From the NCBI GenBank assembly GCA_019058445.1, contig JAHPZA010000009.1, positions 186,001 through 250,000 on the forward strand: a stretch of DNA of 64,000 nt, read 5' to 3'. The notes below the pieces were generated by a model. That model made no database searches, was not told the origin of the DNA, and was given only the letters and a program-made list of their open reading frames with translations. Below, piece after piece: positions 26,560 through 34,915 of this stretch (positions are counted from its first letter, which is position 1; every line of letters starts with the position of its first letter). A program made the translations under genes and the position numbers. The stretch is from Promethearchaeota archaeon. Lineage in GTDB: Archaea; Asgardarchaeota; Lokiarchaeia; Sigyniarchaeales; SOKP01.

Positions 26560-27498
26560 ATGATCCCTATTAATTCATTTCCAATTTGGAGAAAATTTTT
26601 TGATTTTAAGAAATACTCCGAATTGGTTGATAATAGTATTATTCAAATTACTGAAGACTTTAATGCAAGATATAAATTTATTGAAAAAGAAAACGCAAAA
26701 GATATTTTTTGGAAATTAGCAACATTGCAGAAAGAATTAGATCCGAATAATTGTTATGATATTTTTGCGTTATTTATTGGAAGAATGCTATTCTATGAAA
26801 TTCTTAAAAAAGAAAAAAGTAATGTTGAAGAACAATATCAAATCCATAAAGAATGGTTTGAATATATATCTAGACGAATCAAACCTCATGTAGCAAAATT
26901 ATCTGAAAAATTTTTACGGATATTATTCTCTTATTACCCCGCTGGAGATATTACAGAAGGAGTTTCGAAGTTAGAAATGACAAAAGATATGATTGAAGAA
27001 TTTGATATTCTTAATGTCCTCGTGAATCCAAGAATAAATGCATATAAAAAAGTTCGGGCTTTTAAAGAACAATATATGAACTTTTATGATCTCTTTTTAG
27101 ATCGATGTAAGTTAATTGGTGATGAACTGTCTAGATATGAAGGAAATAGGAAAGTTGGTAGATATGGAAAGGATCCTTATAACATTTTCCAATTAAGAAA
27201 TAATAATCAATATACACCTCCAGATTTTATCAAAGATATGATAATTGAACTTGTCCATATAAGAAATGCTTGTGCTCATTTGGGGATAACAGTCTTAAAC
27301 GAAAATGAAGTACAAATTATTGATAGATATCCTAATGGTGAAATAAGCTTTAATGAGACAGTTCAAATAAAAGATTTAATCATATATTTTATTAGATTAT
27401 TTTCACTTGATAAAGAATTTGAGAATTTAGCATTACTAATATATATAATTGGCTGGTTAAATGAAATAAGCCTAAAGAGAACTGAAGAGTCTAAATAA
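26560..27498 (+). CDS. HEPN-like helical protein (312 aa)
   Basis: It is almost entirely helical and soluble. Near residue 235 the sequence 'DMIIELVHIRNACAHLGI' carries the R-N-x3-H signature of HEPN active sites, following 'YTPPDFIKDM'. Earlier segments ('HVAKLSEKFLRILFSYYPAG') are not recognised. The gene starts 24 bases after the decayed HEPN fragment, which may be its former neighbour or part of the same cassette. It may be an RNase or RNA-binding effector, but no substrate is apparent. Confidence 0.5.
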   Translation: MIPINSFPIWRKFFDFKKYSELVDNSIIQITEDFNARYKFIEKENAKDIFWKLATLQKELDPNNCYDIFALFIGRMLFYEILKKEKSNVEEQYQIHKEWFEYISRRIKPHVAKLSEKFLRILFSYYPAGDITEGVSKLEMTKDMIEEFDILNVLVNPRINAYKKVRAFKEQYMNFYDLFLDRCKLIGDELSRYEGNRKVGRYGKDPYNIFQLRNNNQYTPPDFIKDMIIELVHIRNACAHLGITVLNENEVQIIDRYPNGEISFNETVQIKDLIIYFIRLFSLDKEFENLALLIYIIGWLNEISLKRTEESK

Positions 27499-27578
27499 CT
27501 TTTATTATAAGGTTTTCTAAAAAGGTATTCACAGTATCCCAACAGTTATCTTAGAATTTTTCCCTTAATTCTCTTTTT

Positions 27579-27821
27579 TCAAATAATTTTTAAATCGGAT
27601 TTGATACTCTTTCTAATTTTTTGAAGAAGATCTATTGCTTCTTGAACTTTCGATTTAGCTTGTACCGTTAAATCCTTATCGGCTTTCAAATTAAATAAGG
27701 TCATGTTGGGAATGTCTTTTCGCAATTCGTTTAAATTTTCCATTATCATATCGACATTTTCAATTTCTTCAATTAGTTGTTTTTTGGTAATAATATGACT
27801 TTTAGTTATTCTTTCAATCAT
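27579..27821 (-). CDS. Small coiled-coil-like protein (80 aa)
   Basis: No named family is recognised. The first 25 residues are basic/hydrophobic; the rest is heptad-like helix ('EIENVDMIMENLNELRKDI', 'SKVQEAIDLLQKIRKSI'). A truncated, stop-containing copy of its C-terminal half is present at 17896-18012, showing that the gene belongs to a family duplicated within the window. It is convergent with the HEPN gene at 26560. Confidence 0.45.
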   Translation of the reverse strand: MIERITKSHIITKKQLIEEIENVDMIMENLNELRKDIPNMTLFNLKADKDLTVQAKSKVQEAIDLLQKIRKSIKSDLKII

Positions 27822-28151
27822 TTCTTAATATTCTAAATTTCCTATGTTTACAAGAATATCTAAAAAAACCTATTTAAAGTAAGAATTAGAAATAAGAATA
27901 GTTCATAGAGGTATGTAATGTTGAGTATCAATTTATTGGAAAATACTTGATATATCTATAAAATATTAAATTAGATGATCATAGAATAAAGATAGACAAT
28001 AATTTATCGGTAAATTTTAGGACTTGTCTAATTATTGCTTTTATCCCTTCTATTATCAATATAATACACTTTTTTTGTATTAATTTTACGGGTATCAATT
28101 TCAATACAGTAACTAAAAAAATAATTCAAAAGGTTATGGATTTTTTTTTAA
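27822..28151. other. Intergenic region
   Basis: About 330 A/T-rich bases lie upstream of a 5'-truncated pseudogene. No gene, repeat or strong hairpin is seen. It may include the point at which the methyltransferase gene lost its N-terminal part. Confidence 0.3.
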
Positions 28152-29561
28152 ATAGTCACTCTTATTTTTATTAGAACCTTTAGGGATATTTCATCAATAA
28201 AATATCAAAATCAAATAAAATTATTAGCAGAAAAATTAAGAATAAAGCCCTTACCTAAAAATATCTTGAATATTGAAATATCTGCACTTTTTTTTTACCA
28301 AGCAAAAGAAGTTTATTTAAAGAATAATGGTAAAATTTTCTTTGTAATAACCAAAGGAGTGATAACAGGTTCCCATACTTCTCGTTTTCGCAATTTTAGA
28401 GGATATAAAAACGTTAAAATATGGAGCTTTGAACCCCGGTTAGAGAAATTGTTCAATATTGGTTTCATCTGCTTATTTGCCCAGAAATCAGAAAATACCT
28501 CAAAACTTTACAATAAAAAAATTACACATTTTCACGTTGAATTAAAAAACGAAGCTTACCAGATTGAATATTTTAGTAAGTTGGAATTGAAAATTGTAGA
28601 GAAAGATGTATTATTACCTTATTTTATTGAGAAAAGAGGAAAGAAAATCTTTACAAAGAAACTCATTCCACAAAAATTGTCTAAGGATCTTTTACCATAT
28701 GCTGAAAGTGTATATAAAAAATTGTTTCATAAGGGGGCAGATATAAATCCCAGAAATCTCATATTTGTGAACTATGAAGAAATTGAAGATAATTTAATTA
28801 AAATAAACCCAGATAAAAGAATATTTAAGAGAGCTAAAGCTCCATGGAATCTGAAAGAGTTCAATGATGAAATTGTAGAGAAAAAATATATTTTTAAAGT
28901 TATCAAAAGCACGGAGTTAGTTAAATTTCAAGTATTTGACTATTATAATGTTTTCTTACCTCTTTCTAATGGAAATTTTAATTACGATTATAATGAATTA
29001 ACTGATAATGCTAAGCGTTTTTATAATAAAATCAATCAGGTTTATTTAAAAAAAAAGAAATCTACCACAAAACATTCATCACTTTTAGAAAATCTTAATC
29101 GATGGTCGAAGTTGATAAATCAGCGTCAGCAATCGAAAATAAAATGTGTATATAATAATTCGGGATCAATTTTGAATTCTGCAGTGGTTTTAGGAGATTT
29201 TTTAGTAACCGGGGATTTATCTTTTTATGATACAGATAGCCTTGATGAAGCTTATTATTTGTCATCAATATTAAATTCAAATTTAATGCAAAAGCAAGTT
29301 AAAATAAGAAAGAGTTCCAGACATATTTTTAAAATTCCCTTTGAAATTCCAATTGAAAAATATAATACACACAACAAAAATCATAAGCATTTAGCAGAGA
29401 TTGGAAAGCAGTGTCAAAAAATTGCAGAAAAAACAACAAAAAAGTTGATGTTAAAGAGTTCTCATAATATTTCAAAGATTAAACTTCAAAAGGCACTTAA
29501 AAACAGATTAAATCCTCTTCTAACGCAAATAGATGAGATATTAAAATTAGAGTTTAACTGA
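28152..29561 (+). pseudogene. 5'-truncated type IIG / Eco57I-like DNA methyltransferase (C-terminal part)
   Basis: The frame is open from 28152, with no start codon until a TTG at 28266. It reads '..DISSIKYQNQIKLLAEKL', 'NIEISALFFYQAKEVYLK', 'NGKIFFVITKGV', '..TSRFR'. This matches the region just after the catalytic N/D-PPY motif of type IIG or Eco57I-like adenine methyltransferases. The later 'SSRHIFKIPFEIPIEKYNTH' and 'HLAEIGKQCQKIA' match their specificity-domain end. The SAM-binding and NPPY motifs that should precede are absent. It is most likely a remnant of a lost restriction-modification gene. A shorter product from TTG 28266 could still be made. Confidence 0.65.
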
Positions 29562-29639
29562 TTAATATTTCTAAGGGGATTCTGTAGAACGAATGATTAA
29601 AAATACCAAAATTAATAAAATTAAATCATTATTAATTAC

Positions 29640-30188
29640 ATGAGTACTCATCAAAACGGGGATCTATTCATGAATAAATTTTTTCTGTTCAAAATACTTA
29701 TCGGTGGCGATGCAAGTGTAGGTAAAACGACACTGTTGCGCAGATTCGTAGATGGCATGTTTGATGAGAGCACCATTATGACTGTGGGTGTTGATTTTTT
29801 TATAAAACAAATGAGTTTCGACGGTGTGAATTGTGCACTTCAACTCTGGGATTTAGGCGGTCAAGAACAATTTAGGCATCTTATGTCTAGTTATGTAATG
29901 GGGGCGAGGGGCGCATTACTTTTAATAGATTTAACTCGAATGCCAGAATTGAATAGAGTGTTAGAATGGGTAAATATAATTAGAATGCACGATATCGATC
30001 TTCCGATAATACTCGTAGGAACCAAATTAGATCTCGAGGAAATGATAGCGATAGATGATGAAATAGCCTTAAACATCAAGGACACATTTAATATGATTGA
30101 TTATGTAAAAACTTCTTCTAAAACTGGGCACAATGTTGAGAAAGCATTTAAAATAATGGCTGAAAGGTTGATTCATATTAAAGAGTAG
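29640..30188 (+). CDS. Rab/Ras-family small GTPase
   Basis: The G-motifs are complete: P-loop 'GGDASVGKTT', G2 Thr in 'STIMTVGVD', G3 'WDLGGQEQFR', G4 'GTKLDLE', G5 'SSKTG'. The glutamine equivalent to Ras Gln61 is kept. Length (182 aa) is standard, but there is no C-terminal cysteine for prenylation. The start may be the ATG at 29670 (MNKFFLFKILIGG), since the first ten residues precede the domain. Asgard archaea carry many such eukaryote-like GTPases. It precedes the MBL-fold gene by about 110 bp and may be co-transcribed with it. Confidence 0.85.
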   Translation: MSTHQNGDLFMNKFFLFKILIGGDASVGKTTLLRRFVDGMFDESTIMTVGVDFFIKQMSFDGVNCALQLWDLGGQEQFRHLMSSYVMGARGALLLIDLTRMPELNRVLEWVNIIRMHDIDLPIILVGTKLDLEEMIAIDDEIALNIKDTFNMIDYVKTSSKTGHNVEKAFKIMAERLIHIKE

Positions 30189-30295
30189 TAGAAATTTCTT
30201 TATTCAAGTTTTATTCTATGATTTAAAATCATAAAAATTATTTTCTTTAAACCCATTCAATTTAAATATACAAAAAAAACTTAAAAATTCGCATT

Positions 30296-31105
30296 ATGGA
30301 AGATGAAATAGTTATTCTTGGTTCTGGTGGGGGTAGACATCATATCAGAACGCAACATAGAGCTACCGGAGGGATATTATTCAAATTTAACGGTATTCAA
30401 GCTCATATAGATCCAGGACCAGGTGCAATAGTGAGATTAAATCAATACCATGAAGATCCGACGAAAACAGAAATGTTTATCGTAACGCACGTTCACATAG
30501 ATCATTTCAACGATTTAAGCGCAATTATTGAATCTTCCCGGGAATCTCTTCACGATAAAAAGTATGATTACTTCAGAAAGGGGATTTTACTTACTACGAA
30601 TGAAACTTTAAGATATGTTTCTGACTATCATTTAAATATGCTTGAAAAGGTCGTTCCTTTTAAAGCTGGAGATATCTTTCATTATAAAGGTGTAAAAATA
30701 ATTGGAACAAAAGTTTTACATTCACCAAAAAATGAAGGATTTGGCGTAAAATTCAATTTACAGGATTATTCAATTGCTTTTTCGAGCGATACAATGGTTT
30801 TTGATGGTTTTTCAGAGCAATTTTCAGGTGCAAATATCTTAATATTAAATTTATTAAGACCAGACTCAGTTACTTGCAAGCGACATTTATGCACAGATGA
30901 GGTTATTCCATATTTGAATAAATTAGAACCCTGTCTTGATGCTCTCATCATCACTCATTTTGGATCTTATATGGATGGACCACGATCTGAAAGAAATCAT
31001 GTTCCTAGTCAAGTGAAAAAATTTAAAGAGAAAACTAAAATAAAAAAAGTAATCCCTGCCGAAGATGGATTAAAAATTAAAATTTCTGATTTACTAAATA
31101 AATAA
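30296..31105 (+). CDS. Metallo-beta-lactamase-fold hydrolase
   Basis: The metal-binding motif 'THVHIDHFND' (H-x-H-x-D-H) lies at about residue 62. A strand, 'GILFKFNGIQAHIDPGPGA', precedes it; 'SIAFSSDTMVF' supplies the bridging Asp, and 'LIITHFGSYM' the late His. Length (269 aa) is usual for small MBL hydrolases. The substrate is not evident; cyclic nucleotides, RNA or small esters are all possible. Its N-terminal 'GSGGGRHHIRTQ' resembles the glycine-rich start of phosphodiesterase-like members. It ends before a convergent FAD-protein gene, with repeat copy C in the gap. Confidence 0.8.
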   Translation: MEDEIVILGSGGGRHHIRTQHRATGGILFKFNGIQAHIDPGPGAIVRLNQYHEDPTKTEMFIVTHVHIDHFNDLSAIIESSRESLHDKKYDYFRKGILLTTNETLRYVSDYHLNMLEKVVPFKAGDIFHYKGVKIIGTKVLHSPKNEGFGVKFNLQDYSIAFSSDTMVFDGFSEQFSGANILILNLLRPDSVTCKRHLCTDEVIPYLNKLEPCLDALIITHFGSYMDGPRSERNHVPSQVKKFKEKTKIKKVIPAEDGLKIKISDLLNK

Positions 31106-31406
31106 AATCTAATTTTACATGAAATTTCTTTCTGAAATCGTCTTGAAAATTACCTTCTAAATGTGAGTACTATAAGAACATAAAATGAAATAATAATTGT
31201 ATCTTTTTATATTAAGATACTTATATGTAATCAAGGAAGGGAAATTACGTAATGATTAACAGGTCAAAACATTGGATTTCGCCCTCTATTAAACTCAATG
31301 GAGTTTAATTCTCTCCCTAATTTTTTACATAAATAGGCCTGCTTTTCGCTACCCTTCACTTTTTTTCTTAAAAATAAATTAGTGTCTTAAGAGAGTTAAT
31401 CACATT
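31106..31406. other. Convergent intergenic region with repeat copy C
   Basis: About 300 bases separate the convergent MBL and FAD-protein genes. It holds the third copy of the dispersed stem-loop repeat. Next to it is 'ttctctccctaattttt', which is also present in the pseudogene at 17.9 kb. No protein gene is seen. Confidence 0.4.
31269..31309 (-). repeat. Dispersed stem-loop repeat, copy C
   Basis: On the minus strand, a perfect 8 bp stem (attaaact/agtttaat) with a 6-base loop is followed by 'agagggcgaaatccaatgt'. The trailing sequence matches copies A and B, while the stem differs and keeps its pairing. It is flanked upstream by 'aaaaaattagggagagaatt', shared with the pseudogene near copy B. 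Confidence 0.5.
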
Positions 31407-32828
31407 TTATGATTGTTCATTTTTTATTTTGTTAATAATTCCATGGGCAGCAATAATTCCGGTAACAGCAGCTCCAATAATACCTCTCGACATTCCGGCT
31501 CCATCACCCGCAAAAAAAAGATTTTTAATTTTTTTAGATTCCAAAAACGAGTTTGTATCTATTCTTTTAGCACTGCGTTTAAATTCAGGGGCATATATTA
31601 AAGTGCTGTTATTATTTACTCCTGGAATTACTTTATCAAGAATCTCTAAACCTTCTATAATATCTTTTACGAAGCGATAAGGATATGCCATAGCTATATC
31701 CCCGGGAGTGGCATCTTTTAAAGTGGGTTGTACTGGATTACGTTCAATTAAGGATTTTCTGGAACGATGGCCTCTTCGCAAATCTCCAAGAGTTTGAATT
31801 AATGGTTTATATCCTCCAAGAATCGATGTTTGTTTCGCAATTGATCGTCCATATTCAGTAGTATCTTCGAGCGGAGATGTGAGTTGTTGTCGGATGAGAA
31901 ATGCAAAATTACTATTTTCAGATTTACCTTCAGTGGTAAGTTGATGACCATTTACACCTGCTATTTTTTCGCTATATGTTTCTTTTACTACATAGCCTTT
32001 ATGATTAACGCAAAACGTACGTACAAAATCATCATATGTATGAGTTATAATATGAAATTTTGGATCTCTTTGAATATGACATACTTGTTCCATAATAATT
32101 GCTGGTACCTCAACTCGTACCCCTATATCTAATGGCTCATAAAATGTTTTAATATCTAATTTATCGCATTGTTCTGCGAGCCAAATCATGCCCCAACGAC
32201 CGGGAGCAATAAGTAAATAATCAAAATTTTCTTTCTTTTCACCATCAAAATATAGATTTCCTTGCTCGTCGAACGTAGTTACTTTTGTATTGGGAATGAT
32301 TTCAATACTATAATTCGATTCAAGAAACTTTTGAATTGATCTAATTATATCAGCTGTTTTTTGGGACCCCAAAAGTCTTTGTTTAACTGGAACAAATCTA
32401 ATATCAACGGATGCACACCTACGCCTTAATTCTTTCAATTTTTCTTTTTTTTCTTTTTCAAGGGGATCAAAGATCTTATTGGGAGCGCCATTTTGAACAA
32501 AAAATTCATCAATTTGCTGAATGATTTTATCTGCGTTAAGATTAGCATTTTCACACAATTCTCCAAGGTTTCCACCAATATTTTTATTTAAATTTAAGAT
32601 CCCTGAAGAAAAACATCCTGCTCCACCCACACCGCTCATAATCCTACACGGATCACATAAAGCACATGCGAGTTCTTCTTCTTTAATAGGGCAATGTCTA
32701 TTTTCTATTTTAGGTCCTTGTTCAAAAATAGATATATCCACAGTTTCTACACCAGCCTTTCCAAGTTCATTTGCAGCAAATAAACCAGCTGAACCTGCTC
32801 CCACAATCCCTATTTTAATTGTTGTCAT
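31407..32828 (-). CDS. FAD-dependent dehydrogenase, COG2509-like
   Basis: The N-terminal dinucleotide-binding motif is 'GIVGAGSAGLFAANEL', with an acidic strand end 'ISIFEQG'. A cysteine-rich 'CPIKEEELACALCDPC' follows and then 'GVGGAGCFSSGILNLN', characteristic of the COG2509 FAD-dependent dehydrogenase group. A second FAD motif, 'NLFFAGDGAGMSRGIIGA', is near the C-terminus. The substrate is unknown; the Cys cluster could bind Fe-S. Length (473 aa) fits the family. It is monocistronic on the minus strand, convergent with the MBL gene. Confidence 0.75.
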   Translation of the reverse strand: MTTIKIGIVGAGSAGLFAANELGKAGVETVDISIFEQGPKIENRHCPIKEEELACALCDPCRIMSGVGGAGCFSSGILNLNKNIGGNLGELCENANLNADKIIQQIDEFFVQNGAPNKIFDPLEKEKKEKLKELRRRCASVDIRFVPVKQRLLGSQKTADIIRSIQKFLESNYSIEIIPNTKVTTFDEQGNLYFDGEKKENFDYLLIAPGRWGMIWLAEQCDKLDIKTFYEPLDIGVRVEVPAIIMEQVCHIQRDPKFHIITHTYDDFVRTFCVNHKGYVVKETYSEKIAGVNGHQLTTEGKSENSNFAFLIRQQLTSPLEDTTEYGRSIAKQTSILGGYKPLIQTLGDLRRGHRSRKSLIERNPVQPTLKDATPGDIAMAYPYRFVKDIIEGLEILDKVIPGVNNNSTLIYAPEFKRSAKRIDTNSFLESKKIKNLFFAGDGAGMSRGIIGAAVTGIIAAHGIINKIKNEQS

Positions 32829-32953
32829 ATCTAATCATTTAATTTACTTAAATTTCCTTCTTGCTTAAAAACTCTTAAATGTTAAAATATTCTATAATAG
32901 TGAGGATTCAAATAGAATAAATAATTTATAATTTAATTCAGTATGAAAAGATC

Positions 32954-33103
32954 TTAGTCTTCATTCTCAGATTTCTTTCCAACAATATTAAAATCAATGA
33001 TTTTATCATTGGGTGGTCTTTGTTCTTTGATCAGAGAATCTTCCACTCCAATTATTTTAGGATGAGGTTTTTCTGAATTTTTCTCGCCCAATTGAATCCC
33101 CAA
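32954..33103 (-). CDS. Possible small protein (49 aa), TTG start
   Basis: A frame from TTG 33103 reads LGIQLGEKNSEKPHPKIIG, then VEDSLIKEQRPPNDKII and DFNIVGKKSENED-stop. Charged/proline composition and the clear C-terminal stop look protein-like against the A/T-rich background. There is no ATG; a second in-frame TTG lies four codons on. It lies upstream of the FAD-protein gene on the same strand, with a 125 bp gap. No family is recognised. Confidence 0.35.
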   Translation of the reverse strand: MGIQLGEKNSEKPHPKIIGVEDSLIKEQRPPNDKIIDFNIVGKKSENED

Positions 33104-33378
33104 TTTGTATTATATATTTAATATGAAGATAATTTTATTTTTTTTTTAATGATGATTATATTAAAGTCAAACTCAAATTTAAATTAAAACATAGCGATAA
33201 TTTAAGAAGAAATAATAGATAATCAACATCATATCAAGATTTAAGTATGTCCATCCATAATTTAGAAGATTAAATTAGTGCGTTATTGATAAATCACTAA
33301 AAAAACTTTTATAATCATCTTGATATATTCTTAATATTAAATATTTCATAATAGAGGTTACCAATATATTCGTAAATT

Positions 33379-33477
33379 ATGATATCTAGAATTCTGATTA
33401 TGGCTCCGGGAGGTGTAATTTAGAAAGAATTCCTTTCTAAACGCTACCTCTGCTACAGCAAGAACTTTATCGGAGAC
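33379..33477 (+). other. Upstream in-frame start of the longin-GTPase, interrupted by TAG in a hairpin
   Basis: An ATG at 33379, in frame with the 33478 gene, gives MISRILIMAPGGVI, then TAG (33421-33423), then KEFLSKRYLCYSKNFIGDM. Compared with the longin protein at 48753 (LFILHSGGVCVYKRDF), the parts on either side of the stop align as 'LIMAPGGV' plus 'LCYSKNF', leaving about 30 extra bases (33418-33447). These contain a perfect 9 bp hairpin, tttagaaag/ctttctaaa (33419-33441), with gaggt/acctc flanking pairs outside. It could be a small intron, a recoding site or a disabling insertion. Confidence 0.55.
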
Positions 33478-34332
33478 ATGCAAAAGGATGATAATTTAAT
33501 CGAAGAAGATTTAGTTGGGGGATTTCTTAATGCTATTAGTAGTTTTGCACAAGAAATACAAGGCGGAGCCATAGAGTCTTTAAATTTTAGAAATTTCGAT
33601 TTCATTTATTCATATGATGAAGAATTTGGGTGTATGTTTGTACTAGTTATAGACATCGGTGATCCAGAAGAGGTAGTGAGAGAAAAACTTGAACTTATGA
33701 AAAACAAGTTCATGGAAAGATATAGAGAAGAGATACGAACATTTAGTGGATGCATTTCTGTTTTTGATGAGTTTGATGAATTTGTAGAAGAGAATATATT
33801 TATACCACCAAAAGTATTATTAGTAGGTGAGCCGGGGGTTGGGAAAACAACGATTATGAATTTATTTCCCGGAGAGACAATCTTAGAATTAGATGAGGAT
33901 TTAAACGAGATCATTCAAAAACCAATAGATAATATTAATTTAAGAAGCATAAAACAAATTACATTAAGGGAAATGGACTTAAGTGAATTAGTGGATAAAT
34001 CAAAACTATATAGACCTCTATTAAACTCGATAGATGCCATTTGTATAGTTTCTAACTCAGCAGCCAGTAATTTGTCTAGAACAAAGAATTTATTTTCTCG
34101 ATTAAAACCATTAGTGAAAAATACTGATTTCTATTTAATCGCAAATTTCCAAGATTTAAAAGAATACGCTTTTGAACCAAAGAAAATCGAAGATATGTTT
34201 GACGGGATAAAGACCTATGGATATTCAGCAACTCAAGATGATGCGAAAAGTAATTTTCTTCAGATATTGACAGAAATCTTAGAAAAATCTGTAGTCGAAA
34301 AGATTGAAATGAAACAAAAAAATTCATCTTGA
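33478..34332 (+). CDS. Longin-like domain fused to a degenerate small GTPase
   Basis: From the ATG at 33478 the first 95 residues match the second part of a longin/roadblock-type fold ('EEDLVGGFLNAISSFAQEI', 'CMFVLVIDIG'). The first strands are encoded upstream of an in-frame stop (see 33379-33477). A GTPase domain follows: P-loop 'GEPGVGKTT' (about 117-125), 'YLIANFQD' at the G4 position and 'YSATQD' at G5. The G3 DxxG is not clear, so it is degenerate. It lies 59 bp before the JAMM gene and leads the JAMM-E1-E2 gene run. Longin-GTPase fusions in Asgard archaea suggest membrane-linked regulation. Pairing with ubiquitin genes is notable. Confidence 0.7.
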   Translation: MQKDDNLIEEDLVGGFLNAISSFAQEIQGGAIESLNFRNFDFIYSYDEEFGCMFVLVIDIGDPEEVVREKLELMKNKFMERYREEIRTFSGCISVFDEFDEFVEENIFIPPKVLLVGEPGVGKTTIMNLFPGETILELDEDLNEIIQKPIDNINLRSIKQITLREMDLSELVDKSKLYRPLLNSIDAICIVSNSAASNLSRTKNLFSRLKPLVKNTDFYLIANFQDLKEYAFEPKKIEDMFDGIKTYGYSATQDDAKSNFLQILTEILEKSVVEKIEMKQKNSS

Positions 34333-34390
34333 TGGAAACTTCATATGTTTTAGATTTTAATTAAAGTTTTTAACGAAATTTGATATAATC

Positions 34391-34879
34391 ATGAGTCTTC
34401 CAGATAAATACGTATTCCCCGTTTATATCTATAAGGACATCTTAGACGAAATTAAAAATGTGTGCAAAAAAGCGAAATTAGAAGTTTTTGGATATTTAAT
34501 AGGGACTATTCATACATGGAATAAAAAAACCTACATAATTATTGAGGACCAACTCTTTCTCATAGGAGCAGTCCATAGTGATAAATATTCAACTTCCCAA
34601 ATAGAGGGAACCGCGGGAAAATACGAGAAAAAATTTCAAAAATTAAAACGTAAAAAAAATAATCAAGAACTGAGAATTGTTGGATGGTGGCATTCACATC
34701 CAGGATTTTCCTGTTTCCTTTCAAGAACGGACCTTCATACGCAAGAAGCTTTTTTTTATGAATCCTACCAAGTCGCATTAGTAGTTGATCCGATTAAAAA
34801 AGAGCTTGCATTCTTTACCTTAGATGGAAAATCAGATAATAGATATAAAGAAATTAGCTATGCAGTTATAAAACCATAG
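34391..34879 (+). CDS. JAMM/MPN+ metalloprotease (Rpn11-like deubiquitinase)
   Basis: The complete JAMM zinc-protease signature is present: Glu31 in 'LEVFGYLIG', and 'HSHPGFSCFLSRTD' giving H101-x-H103-x7-S111-x2-D114. At 162 aa it is a bare MPN+ domain. Related enzymes (Rpn11, AMSH, archaeal JAMM proteins) remove ubiquitin-like modifiers at the Gly-Gly isopeptide bond. Position 36 bp before the E1-like gene, in the same direction as E1 and E2, indicates a role in processing or recycling the ubiquitin-like protein encoded at 36572. Since that modifier already ends in Gly-Gly, deconjugation is more likely than precursor maturation. Confidence 0.9.
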   Translation: MSLPDKYVFPVYIYKDILDEIKNVCKKAKLEVFGYLIGTIHTWNKKTYIIIEDQLFLIGAVHSDKYSTSQIEGTAGKYEKKFQKLKRKKNNQELRIVGWWHSHPGFSCFLSRTDLHTQEAFFYESYQVALVVDPIKKELAFFTLDGKSDNRYKEISYAVIKP

Positions 34880-34915
34880 TATTAAATATAAAATTAAATC
34901 ATAATATGTTTCCCT

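Noticed and set aside
12890..31309. CRISPR repeats, because of the repeated 'gggcgaaatccaatg' sequence
   Set aside because: The three copies are many kilobases apart, in both orientations, with no regularly spaced array and no cas genes in the window.
17896..33423. Three in-frame TAG codons (33421, 26408, and in the 17.9 kb fragment) as a sign of pyrrolysine or amber recoding
   Set aside because: TAG is also the ordinary terminal stop of several intact genes here (for example those ending at 30188, 34879 and 25940), and two of the three cases are in fragments with other decay marks. Kept only as one option for the 33421 site.
33403..33450. A strict bulge-helix-bulge archaeal intron at the longin-GTPase start
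   Set aside because: The flanking pairs (gaggt/acctc) and the inner 9 bp stem are separated by a 4x4 internal loop, not by two 3-base bulges around a 4 bp helix, so the canonical motif is absent. A relaxed form is still possible.
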